Below are positions 38,777-46,389 of a DNA stretch of 64,000 nucleotides, piece by piece. The translations under genes were made by a program, and so were the position numbers. This DNA is from Sulfurospirillum multivorans DSM 12446 (GTDB lineage Bacteria > Campylobacterota > Campylobacteria > Campylobacterales > Sulfurospirillaceae), in contig NZ_CP007201.1 in assembly GCF_000568815.1 (NCBI RefSeq), forward strand, positions 620,001-684,000, read 5' to 3'. The notes beneath the pieces were generated by a model. It was given only the letters and a program-made list of their open reading frames with translations. It was not told where the DNA came from and searched no databases. Each line of letters starts with the position of its first letter. Within the stretch, counting starts at the first letter, position 1.

Positions 38777-40045
38777 GTGATTAAAAAAATCGTTGTTTTC
38801 TTATGTTTAGCGCTGTTTGCATATGCTGGTGACGCAACCGTAGAAATTGTCAAAAAGATAGATGTGCTTCCAAAAATTGCGGTGCAAGATGCAAGCCCAA
38901 GAAATGTTGATTTAGAGTCAAGAAGAAGTTTTTTTAAGCTTATAGCAGGTGATCTACGTGTGAGTAGCCATTTTAATGTTCTTGATGATTATTTGCAAAG
39001 TAGTTATGAAGGTGGACCGTTAGAGAATTTTCTCTCCGATAAAAAAGTAGATATGATCTTACGTTTTAGTTTGACGCAAGATATCAATGCTGCTACAGCA
39101 AATGTAAAATTGATTAACGCAAAGACGGGTGTGACAACCTTTGAGAAAGTGTATAGCATAACGGATAAAAAGAGAAATCCTTTCTTAGCGCACAAAATTG
39201 TTGTAGATGTAAATGACCAAGTAGGGGCTCCTTCGGTTAAATGGATGGAGCAATCGGTTATCTTCTCTCGATATACGAATGCTAAAAAGAGTGAGATCGT
39301 GATTTCTGACTATACCTTGAGCTATACAAAGATAGTTGTAACAGGGGGGCTTAATATCTTTCCTAAATGGGCAAATACGGATCAAAGTGCTTTTTATTAT
39401 ACCTCGTACAGTGGTGCGGAGCCAACAATTTATCGATATGATTTAAGAACAGGTGGCAGAAAAAGCATTATTTCAAGCCCAGGTATGATTGTATGTTCCG
39501 ATGTTTCGAAAGATGGAACTAAACTTCTTTTAACCATGGCCCCCAAAGATCAAACCGATATTTACATTTATGATATTTCAACGCGAAAAATAAGTAAAAT
39601 TACAGATTATTCAGGTATTGATGTTAATGGTAACTTTATTGATGATGATAAACGTATTGCCTTTGTTTCTGATCGCTTAGGAAGTCCCGATATTTTTGCA
39701 CAAGGTATTTATGATAAAAGTTTTGAAAAACTGGTTTATCATGGCAAGAATAAGAATTCTATTTCAACGTATGATAATTATATTGTCTATTCAAGCAGAG
39801 AAGCGGACAGCGAGTTTGGAAGAAACACCTTTAATCTCTATTTGATTTCAACGAAAACAGATTATTTAAGACAATTAACAGCAACAGGTGAGAATCTTTA
39901 TCCACGTTTTGCAAAAGATCCTGATACCATTATGTTCATTAAACAGTTTGGAAATCAGAGTGCTTTGGGCATCATTCGTCTCAATGCAAACAAAACGTAT
40001 CATTTTCAACTCAAAACTGGTAAACTTCAGTCAATTGATTGGTAG
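38777..40045 (+). CDS. tolB: Tol-Pal system beta-propeller protein TolB
   Basis: 422 residues with a signal peptide (KKIVVFLCLALFAYAGDA), an N-terminal alpha/beta domain and a WD-like propeller with repeated SPDG-like blocks (DVSKDGTKLLLTM, DDDKRIAFVSDRLGSPDIF). Periplasmic partner of Pal. Start is GTG 38777 with AAAGGAG upstream. Confidence 0.93.
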   Translation: MIKKIVVFLCLALFAYAGDATVEIVKKIDVLPKIAVQDASPRNVDLESRRSFFKLIAGDLRVSSHFNVLDDYLQSSYEGGPLENFLSDKKVDMILRFSLTQDINAATANVKLINAKTGVTTFEKVYSITDKKRNPFLAHKIVVDVNDQVGAPSVKWMEQSVIFSRYTNAKKSEIVISDYTLSYTKIVVTGGLNIFPKWANTDQSAFYYTSYSGAEPTIYRYDLRTGGRKSIISSPGMIVCSDVSKDGTKLLLTMAPKDQTDIYIYDISTRKISKITDYSGIDVNGNFIDDDKRIAFVSDRLGSPDIFAQGIYDKSFEKLVYHGKNKNSISTYDNYIVYSSREADSEFGRNTFNLYLISTKTDYLRQLTATGENLYPRFAKDPDTIMFIKQFGNQSALGIIRLNANKTYHFQLKTGKLQSIDW

Positions 40046-40064
40046 TTTTTTAAAAAAAATGTGC

Positions 40065-40070
40065 TATAAT
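40065..40070 (+). promoter_or_regulatory. -10 box of pal
   Basis: TATAAT in GTGCTATAATTCC, preceded by a T- and A-rich run, 41 nt before the pal ATG. It gives pal a promoter separate from the upstream operon. Confidence 0.6.
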
Positions 40071-40111
40071 TCCGAAGTTTTTAAATTTGAACTTTTTAAA
40101 AGGATCTAATA

Positions 40112-40615
40112 ATGGGTAAATTAGCTTTAACGAGCTTAGCGGTAGCGGTTTTGGTTTTAACAGGTTGTAGCCAAAAAAGTCCAGAAGTCGATATGACTAA
40201 AGGAACTAATGACACAAAAGGTGCATCAACAAATGATGGTATGAGCGCTCTTCAAAAATTGATTGCTTCTTTAGAGGCTAACTCTAAAACAATCTATTTT
40301 GATTTTGACAAATACACCGTCAGAAAAGATCAACAAGCAAATATCGATGCAAATGCTGCATTGTTCAACTCTGCAGAAGCAAAAAGCTTCTCAATCAAAG
40401 TTGAAGGTAACTGTGACGAATTCGGTACAGACGAATACAACTATGCACTTGGTCTTAAAAGAGCAAAAAGTGTTAAAGATGGTCTAGTTGCTAAAGGTAT
40501 GGTTGCAGATAGAGTAACTGTTGTAAGTTATGGCGAAAGCAATCCTGCATGCACAGAGCACAATAAAGATTGTTGGTCTAAAAACAGAAGAGCAGAATTC
40601 AAAGTTCTTCCATAA
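40112..40615 (+). CDS. pal: Peptidoglycan-associated lipoprotein Pal
   Basis: 167 residues. Lipobox VLTGC with C19 as the lipidated residue, then the OmpA-like domain (IYFDFDKYTVRKDQ, NCDEFGTDEYNYALGLKRA, KNRRAEFKVLP) that binds peptidoglycan. Outer-membrane anchor of Tol-Pal. AAAAGGATC precedes the ATG. Confidence 0.97.
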   Translation: MGKLALTSLAVAVLVLTGCSQKSPEVDMTKGTNDTKGASTNDGMSALQKLIASLEANSKTIYFDFDKYTVRKDQQANIDANAALFNSAEAKSFSIKVEGNCDEFGTDEYNYALGLKRAKSVKDGLVAKGMVADRVTVVSYGESNPACTEHNKDCWSKNRRAEFKVLP

Positions 40616-40626
40616 TCTTTGTTTGA

Positions 40627-41541
40627 ATGAAAAAACAGATTTTTCTATTTTCGATAGCGTTGCTGCCTATGGCAGCGCTATCGAGTGAACCCTCAGCTTT
40701 TGGATCCAGCGATTCTAGTAGCAGCACTAGCAATACCTCCTATAGTAATACTGTTAGCGTTACTGATATGAAACCTCAAAACAGTCAAAAAATAGCAACC
40801 ATTAATGAAACCGTTGTCAATAATAAAACAGCTCTGAGTAATGTCTCTGAAGAGTACGAGGGAATGCGTTCAGTTATGGAAAGTTATGCAACTAAAATTG
40901 CTAAACAAGATGAAAAAATGCGTCAGCTCGAAGAGGAAAATAAAAAACTTAGAGAATATGTTGAAGAGAGTCGTCAGATTCAAACTGAAAATCAAGATAA
41001 AATCAAAGTGGTTGTTGGTGAACTTGGAACACTGATTGATTCTATCAATAAAGATTATGTACCCAAAGATAAATTTGATCAGCTTGCCAATGAAGTAAGA
41101 GGTAACAAGAGCAGCGCTTCTAAAACGACTACTGCCCCTGAACCCGCTAAAAAAGAGACCCCTTCAAAAACAATTTCTGCTAAAGAATTAAGCACTAAAG
41201 ATAGCGCGACATTGATTAAAGAAGCGGATGATTATTTTGATAAAAAATCGTATACTGAAGCACAAGCGCTCTATACAGAACTCTTAAATCGTAATTATAA
41301 ACCTGCAAAAGTCAATTTTACACTTGGCGAAATAGCATACAATCAAAAGTCTTATGCCAAAGCGATTGAACACTATAAATCAAGTATTTCACTTTTTGAT
41401 AAAGCAGCTTATACCCCAACACTTCTTTATCATACAGGCACTTCTTTTCAAAAGCTTGGAAAAACCAAAGATGCACAAGGTTTTTACAAAGCGCTTAAAG
41501 AGAATTACCCTGATTCCCCCGAAGCTAAAAAAATTAAATAA
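40627..41541 (+). CDS. cpoB: Tol-Pal associated protein CpoB (YbgF)
   Basis: 304 residues: signal peptide (KKQIFLFSIALLPMAALSS), a Ser-rich stretch, a coiled coil (about 85-145) for trimerisation, and C-terminal TPR repeats from about 195 (ADDYFDKKSYTEAQALYTE). It coordinates peptidoglycan synthesis with Tol function in the periplasm. Confidence 0.9.
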   Translation: MKKQIFLFSIALLPMAALSSEPSAFGSSDSSSSTSNTSYSNTVSVTDMKPQNSQKIATINETVVNNKTALSNVSEEYEGMRSVMESYATKIAKQDEKMRQLEEENKKLREYVEESRQIQTENQDKIKVVVGELGTLIDSINKDYVPKDKFDQLANEVRGNKSSASKTTTAPEPAKKETPSKTISAKELSTKDSATLIKEADDYFDKKSYTEAQALYTELLNRNYKPAKVNFTLGEIAYNQKSYAKAIEHYKSSISLFDKAAYTPTLLYHTGTSFQKLGKTKDAQGFYKALKENYPDSPEAKKIK

Positions 41542-41650
41542 CTTTTTTTATACACTTCTTTGCCCAAAAAATAGACTTAAAGCTTTCGCCTAAGGGCATA
41601 TACAACAAACTTATGTTAAAATTCCCTGTTTATAAATTAAGGGAGAAAAT

Positions 41651-42277
41651 ATGAGTATTAGTGATAATCAAGTAGTTTCAATCCATTATGAGCTTAGAAA
41701 TGTTGATAGTGGTGAAATTTTAGATAGTAATATTAATGCAGCGCCACTCTCTTTTATTGTTGGAAAAGGTCAAATTATTCCAGGATTAGAAGAGAAAATT
41801 AAAGAGCTTAAAGCTGGTGAGAACGCTGACATTAAAGTAGTTGCAGCTGATGCCTATGGTATTTACGATGATCAAGCTGTTCAAACATTACCAAAAGAGC
41901 AATTTGCTGGACTTGAACTTCAAGTTGGCATGACACTTTATGGTCAAGGTGAAAACGGTGAGACGGTTCAAGTAAGCGTTAAAAGCTTTAATGATGAAAC
42001 CGTTGAAATCGATTTTAACCATCCTTTAGCGGGACAAGATCTTTTATTTGCAATTAGCATTCTCGAAGTACGTGATGCAACAGCAGATGAGATGTTAAAC
42101 GGTTATGTTGGTGGTGGACACAGTTGTGGTTGTGGATCTGGCGGATGCGGTTCCCATGAGCATGAAGATGAGAGTGAATGCTGTGGCGGACACGATCACG
42201 ATCATGAGCACGGTGAAGGCGGATGCTGCGGCGGTGAAAGTCACTCCCATGGTGGCGGATGTTGTGGATCACACTAA
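41651..42277 (+). CDS. slyD: FKBP-type peptidyl-prolyl isomerase SlyD with metal-binding tail
   Basis: 208 residues: FKBP domain interrupted by the IF chaperone insert (residues ~70-130), then a ~55-residue C-terminal tail with about 9 Cys and 10 His among Gly and Glu. Such tails bind Ni(II) and support hydrogenase maturation. TATAAA-like promoter sequence and AAGGGAG lie upstream of the ATG. A 9-bp hairpin lies just after the stop. Confidence 0.94.
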   Translation: MSISDNQVVSIHYELRNVDSGEILDSNINAAPLSFIVGKGQIIPGLEEKIKELKAGENADIKVVAADAYGIYDDQAVQTLPKEQFAGLELQVGMTLYGQGENGETVQVSVKSFNDETVEIDFNHPLAGQDLLFAISILEVRDATADEMLNGYVGGGHSCGCGSGGCGSHEHEDESECCGGHDHDHEHGEGGCCGGESHSHGGGCCGSH

Positions 42278-42292
42278 TTATATAGCAAAGTC

Positions 42293-42314
42293 AAGAGCCT
42301 CTATGGAGGCTCTT
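42293..42314 (+). promoter_or_regulatory. 9-bp hairpin with the downstream start codon in its loop
   Basis: AAGAGCCTC (42293-42301) pairs perfectly with GAGGCTCTT (42306-42314). The 4-nt loop TATG contains the ATG at 42303-42305, and the AAGAG ribosome-site candidate is in the stem. No T-tract follows, so translation control is as plausible as termination of slyD. Confidence 0.5.
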
Positions 42315-43028
42315 AAATCAGCTAATCTTCTCAAAAGTGTTACAATTAATGCACTGATATTGGGTGAAAATGGCGCGGGCAAACAAACGCTTGCCAAACA
42401 TATTGTTTCAGCTCCTATTGTCGATGCGAGTGCTTTCAATGAGCTTTTAGCGCTTATTGAAACAAACAGTAGTCTCATCGTCAAAAATTTTCATAAAATT
42501 ACCAATTATAAAAAACTCAAAATCGCGTTAGATGTTCATAAAACACGCATTATTGCAACCTCTAGTTTGCCAATTGGCGAACCTTTAATGGATGAATTTT
42601 TCAGCCTTAAGATTGTTATTCCACCGCTTCGTGAACGTCTTGAAGATGTGCCTGCGTTGATGGAGAAATTCGCCTATGAAGCATGTATGATGTTTGATGG
42701 AGAGTTTGGTGCAGCACCTTCTTTGGATGAAATCACTCCCGATCTTAGCAAAAATTGTTACTCCCTCAGACGATCCGTTTACAATGCTTATCTTATGAAC
42801 TCTTTTGGCGAAGAAGAAATTTTAGCAATGATGGAGCGTTTTTTATCCCAACGTATTGGTGGGCGAAATGATTACCGCGATTTGCTCTACCTTTTTGATG
42901 TTCCTATGATCAAAAGTGGCTATACCAAATTTGGCTCTCAACTTGCCATCAGTGAAAAATTTGGACTCAATCGAAATACCCTACGCAAAAAAATCAACGA
43001 TTACAAAGACAGACTAAAAATAGACTAG
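42303..43028 (+). CDS. Degenerate sigma-54 activator-like protein with Fis-type HTH
   Basis: 241 residues from ATG 42303 (GTG 42264, overlapping slyD, is the alternative). Walker A-like LGENGAGKQTLAKHI is near residue 20, then PPLRERLEDVPALMEKF as in the AAA+ core of sigma-54 activators, ending with a Fis-type helix-turn-helix (EKFGLNRNTLRKKINDY). The GAFTGA loop that contacts sigma-54 is absent, as is a proper Walker B (SSLIVKNF instead of LFLDE). It probably binds DNA but should not open sigma-54 promoters. Confidence 0.75.
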   Translation: MEALKSANLLKSVTINALILGENGAGKQTLAKHIVSAPIVDASAFNELLALIETNSSLIVKNFHKITNYKKLKIALDVHKTRIIATSSLPIGEPLMDEFFSLKIVIPPLRERLEDVPALMEKFAYEACMMFDGEFGAAPSLDEITPDLSKNCYSLRRSVYNAYLMNSFGEEEILAMMERFLSQRIGGRNDYRDLLYLFDVPMIKSGYTKFGSQLAISEKFGLNRNTLRKKINDYKDRLKID

Positions 43029-43085
43029 ATGTGTGCATTTGTACCTGTGACAAAAGCTTACATGTAAAACATAAAAGGTTCATCA

Positions 43086-44009
43086 ATGAATAATAGTATC
43101 TTTATCTTTCCTGGACAAGGTAGCCAAAAAATTGGCATGGGAAAAGATTTTTATGATAACGCTCCTCTTGCAAAAAAGATGATTGAAAAAGCAAGTCAGC
43201 GAGTAGGATTTGACTTTACAGCGCTTCTGTTTGAAGAGAATGATAGATTAGATCAAACAGAGTTCGCACAACCTGCTATCTTATTGGTCAGTCTCATCGC
43301 GCATCGCCTCTTTAGTGAGCAGTGCAAAGTCATTCCTCAATCCGTTTTGGGTCATTCTCTCGGTGAATTTTCAGCTTTAAGTGCTGCTAGTGCCATGGAT
43401 TATCTCGATGCAGTAGAGCTTGTACACCAACGCGGTCTTTTGATGAAAGAGGCGTGCGAAGGCATTAATGCGGGTATGATGGCGCTTCTTGGTTTGGATG
43501 ATGTCAGTGTTGAGAATCTTACATGTAAAGAGCGTGAGCTTGGCAAAAAAGTCTGGGCGGCAAATTACAATGGCGATGGACAGATTGTTATTGCGGGGAA
43601 TAAAGATGATTTAGCTTCACTCGAGCCACTTTTTAAAGAAGCAGGGGCCAAAAAAGCGGTTTTACTTCCGATGTCCGTCGCAAGCCATTGTCCACTTTTA
43701 AGCTCAGCTCAGCCAAAACTTGAAGAATACTTAGAAAAATGGCTCAAAGAGAGTTTTGCAATGCCTGTGATTTCCAATGTGACAGCAAGCGCTTATCAGA
43801 GTAAAGCAGAGGCAAAAAGACTCCTTTCAGAGCAGTTGGTTTCACCTGTCAAATACAAACAATCTATTTTACATGTAGAGAATGCTACGGACTCGTTTAT
43901 TGAATTTGGAGGCTCTGTACTTAAGGGTCTTAATAAACGCATTACGCAAAAACCAACGCATAGCATTACCGATATGAAAAGTTTAGACGAAGTGCTTGCA
44001 CTTTTGTAA
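43086..44009 (+). CDS. fabD: Malonyl-CoA:ACP transacylase
   Basis: 307 residues. IFIFPGQGSQKIGMG at the N terminus, nucleophile Ser in GHSLGEFSAL (about 91-100), and the His in SVASHCPLL. Loads malonyl onto ACP for fatty-acid synthesis. Palindrome copies lie in the leader (43058-43067), inside as Leu-Thr-Cys-Lys (43519-43528) and as a near copy (43869-43878). Confidence 0.97.
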   Translation: MNNSIFIFPGQGSQKIGMGKDFYDNAPLAKKMIEKASQRVGFDFTALLFEENDRLDQTEFAQPAILLVSLIAHRLFSEQCKVIPQSVLGHSLGEFSALSAASAMDYLDAVELVHQRGLLMKEACEGINAGMMALLGLDDVSVENLTCKERELGKKVWAANYNGDGQIVIAGNKDDLASLEPLFKEAGAKKAVLLPMSVASHCPLLSSAQPKLEEYLEKWLKESFAMPVISNVTASAYQSKAEAKRLLSEQLVSPVKYKQSILHVENATDSFIEFGGSVLKGLNKRITQKPTHSITDMKSLDEVLALL

Positions 44010-44019
44010 AAGGAAAAAG

Positions 44020-44721
44020 ATGAAAATAGCGATTATGGGTGCGATGGTCGAAGAGATCACGCCACTTTTAGAGTTTTTTGGAACGTATGAGACGATTGAG
44101 CATGCCAAAAATCGTTACTATACCACGTCGTATAGGGGAATAGATTTAGTCATTGCTTACAGCAAGATTGGTAAAGTTAATGCGAGCCTTACCGCTTCAA
44201 CGCTTATTGAAAAATTTGGAGCGCAAAAACTTCTTTTTTCAGGCGTTGCGGGTGCACTCAACCCCTCCCTTAAAGTGGGCGATTTGCTTGTAGCAACCAA
44301 ACTTGCTCAACACGATCTTGATATTACGGCGTTTGGCCATCCTCACGGCTACGTGCCTGAGGGTTCTGTCTATGTTGAAACGGACAAAGCACTCACAGAG
44401 TTGGCTAAACAAGTAGCATTAGAACAAAAGATTCCATTGCTTGAGGGTATTATTGCCACAGGTGATCAATTCATCTGCGATGGTGTGAAAAAAGAGTGGA
44501 TTCATACGACATTTAATGCCGATGCCACTGAGATGGAAGGCGCTTCCGTTGCTGTGGTATGTGATGCTCTAAACATTCCTTTTTGTGTGCTTCGTGCCAT
44601 CAGTGATGCCGCTGATATGGACGCGGGATTTAGTTTTGATGAATTCTTAGTCAGTTCAGCCAAAGAGAGTGCTCAGTTTATTATCGCGATGTTGGACGAA
44701 CTCAGTCATGATCGAAATTAG
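44020..44721 (+). CDS. mtnN: 5'-methylthioadenosine/S-adenosylhomocysteine nucleosidase
   Basis: 233 residues from ATG 44020, preceded by AAAAGGAAAAAG. MKIAIMGAMVEEITPL at the start, FSGVAGALNP, ATGDQFI and MEGASVAVVC are the purine-binding blocks. In Campylobacterota this enzyme also acts in the futalosine menaquinone pathway (aminofutalosine hydrolysis). Confidence 0.95.
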   Translation: MKIAIMGAMVEEITPLLEFFGTYETIEHAKNRYYTTSYRGIDLVIAYSKIGKVNASLTASTLIEKFGAQKLLFSGVAGALNPSLKVGDLLVATKLAQHDLDITAFGHPHGYVPEGSVYVETDKALTELAKQVALEQKIPLLEGIIATGDQFICDGVKKEWIHTTFNADATEMEGASVAVVCDALNIPFCVLRAISDAADMDAGFSFDEFLVSSAKESAQFIIAMLDELSHDRN

Positions 44722-45460
44722 TAAACGCCTTTTACGCATCGTAGGGCGCACCAATGCCCACTACAATCTCATCAATGAGGGCGATAAGATACTGCTAGGG
44801 CTTAGTGGGGGGAAAGACTCCCTAAGCCTTGCGCATGTTTTAAAACACATGCAACGCGTTGCTCCGTTTGATTTTGAATTTAAAGCGGTTACGATTGCCT
44901 ATGGCATGGGAGAAGACCTTCAAACATTACACAATCACTGTTTGGAGCATGAGATCGATCACGAGATTGTGGATACGAAGATTTTTGAGCTTGCGCAAGA
45001 GAAAATTCGTGAAAACTCCTCATTTTGCAGTTTCTTCTCGCGCATGAGACGAGGAGCACTTTACACCTATGCGCTTGAGCAAGGTTATGCAAAGTTAGCG
45101 CTTGCGCACCACCTTGATGACGCGGTAGAGAGCTTTTTTATGAACTTCTCACACAATGGAGCACTTCGCTCTATGCCACCCATCTACAAAGCGCAAAACG
45201 GCTTGCAGGTGATTCGCCCACTGATTCATGTACGTGAGCGTCAATTGCGCGATTGTGCAATGGATGCCAATATGCCGATCATCGGAGATGAAGCGTGTCC
45301 TGCGATGCGTTTTGATGTTAAAATGCCCGTGATGCGAGCCAAAACGAAAGAGATGCTTATTAGTATGGAAAAAGAGAATCCCGATCTTTTCATCTCACTC
45401 AAAAAAGCATTTGAAAATATCCAAACATCCAGTTTTAGTGATGCGCGCTTTTTAGAGTAA
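44708..45460 (+). CDS. TtcA-like PP-loop protein (tRNA 2-thiocytidine family)
   Basis: 250 residues. PP-loop SGGKDS is at 33-38 and LAHHLDDAVESFF matches TtcA. TtcA uses a [4Fe-4S] cluster held by three Cys. Here C107 is present in FCSFFSRMRRG, but the second Cys of the CXXC is F110; C197 is present in EACPAMR. Whether it modifies tRNA with a differently ligated cluster is open. The ATG at 44708 overlaps mtnN by 14 nt. Confidence 0.8.
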   Translation: MIEISKRLLRIVGRTNAHYNLINEGDKILLGLSGGKDSLSLAHVLKHMQRVAPFDFEFKAVTIAYGMGEDLQTLHNHCLEHEIDHEIVDTKIFELAQEKIRENSSFCSFFSRMRRGALYTYALEQGYAKLALAHHLDDAVESFFMNFSHNGALRSMPPIYKAQNGLQVIRPLIHVRERQLRDCAMDANMPIIGDEACPAMRFDVKMPVMRAKTKEMLISMEKENPDLFISLKKAFENIQTSSFSDARFLE

Positions 45461-45466
45461 ATTTCT

Positions 45467-45521
45467 GCTTCGAAAGAAGCAAGCTTTAGCGCAGCGTAGG
45501 CTGTTAGGCAAAGCCAAACAG
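45467..45521 (+). repeat. Two-hairpin intergenic repeat, copy B
   Basis: Hairpin 1 is GCTTC-GAAA-GAAGC (45467-45480). Hairpin 2 is CTGTT-A-GGC-AAA-GCC-A-AACAG (45501-45521). The linker AAGCTTTAG...AGCGTAGG matches copy A at 8507-8574. It lies between the convergent ttcA-like and recO genes and could also serve as a two-way terminator. Confidence 0.62.
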
Positions 45522-45532
45522 GCGTATCAAGA

Positions 45533-46150
45533 TCAAAACCCCTCCAATAAAATTTTCCATAACACATCAATTTGTTCATCATCCAGTGCTATGGTGCTCT
45601 GTTCTTCAAAAAGTTGCTTTACATGTAAAAGATCAAAGGTCTGATTCCACGCACACAGTTTATGTGCAGGTAAAAAACCTCGAATCAGTGTTAAATCATT
45701 TTCAATGCGCTCTTCGCAGTTAAAACAGATAAAATCATCGTGCAATCTTCCCTCATAAATCAAAAGTTTGATATAGGCTTCAATAGCGACCCGTTTAGGG
45801 TTCTGCTTTTGCCAAATAGTAGAACATGCTTCTAAAAGATCAAAATAAAAACTATCAATCGTTGCTACATCTTTGAGATGCGTGTAAAAAAGCCGAATAA
45901 AAGGCTGCCAAATCAGCATGCGTTCGCGCTGGTTATTCCAAGGCGTTCCTAGGTGCATAATGGAGCGAAGCTGAGGAATGGATGACTTGAGAGAGGGAAT
46001 CGCTTCAAAGTCAATTTTGTAGCCTAAATGAATCGTAGAGTGACGGGCACCGTAAAATCTATAAAGGGTTTTAATGCTGGTTTGCGTTAAAATGGTGACA
46101 ATTAAATCTTCGTCTTTGACGCGATTTAAATTGATGATGTATCCTTGCAT
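45533..46150 (-). CDS. recO: DNA repair protein RecO
   Basis: 205 residues. The N-terminal OB fold starts MQGYIINLNRVKDEDLIVTI, and a helical domain with a CXXC-like FNCEERIE segment follows. RecO loads RecA with RecR. The start at 46150 fits the family; an upstream in-frame ATG at 46165 adds MLKFF. The palindrome at 45619-45628 reads Leu-Leu-His-Val-Lys on this strand. Confidence 0.85.
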   Translation of the reverse strand: MQGYIINLNRVKDEDLIVTILTQTSIKTLYRFYGARHSTIHLGYKIDFEAIPSLKSSIPQLRSIMHLGTPWNNQRERMLIWQPFIRLFYTHLKDVATIDSFYFDLLEACSTIWQKQNPKRVAIEAYIKLLIYEGRLHDDFICFNCEERIENDLTLIRGFLPAHKLCAWNQTFDLLHVKQLFEEQSTIALDDEQIDVLWKILLEGF

Positions 46151-46202
46151 AAAGAATTTTAGCATCTAAATATTTGACTATTATTAAAATTAAAAATTAA
46201 CT

Positions 46203-46245
46203 ATTCATATTTATTTTAATAAATTAATTGACAATTAATATGAAT
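46203..46245. promoter_or_regulatory. AT-rich divergent control region with inverted repeat (recO / gltB)
   Basis: ATTCATATT (46203-46211) and AATATGAAT (46237-46245) are a perfect 9-bp inverted repeat whose centres are 34 bp apart. A TTGACA (46228-46233) lies between. The stretch 46151-46389 is clearly more AT-rich than its surroundings and contains nothing else that I can name. Confidence 0.4.
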
Positions 46246-46389
46246 TGAGGTATGTAAATGCTATAAACATCGAAAAGTAGTGTTTAATTGAAAAATAAGC
46301 ATTATTCATGTATTATCCTTCGCTTTTAGCTTAAAAATTTGTCAGATTTCGTCAGAATTTTGATGAAAATTCCACAAAAGGCTTGTGAA

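Noticed and set aside
42105-42302. Extension of the Fis-type protein back into slyD
   Set aside because: It is an out-of-frame reading of the slyD metal-binding tail with low-complexity V/D/A composition.
46339-46389. N-terminal extension of GltB from earlier in-frame starts
   Set aside because: The ATG at 46390 has a good ribosome site and leaves the usual short propeptide before the catalytic Cys.
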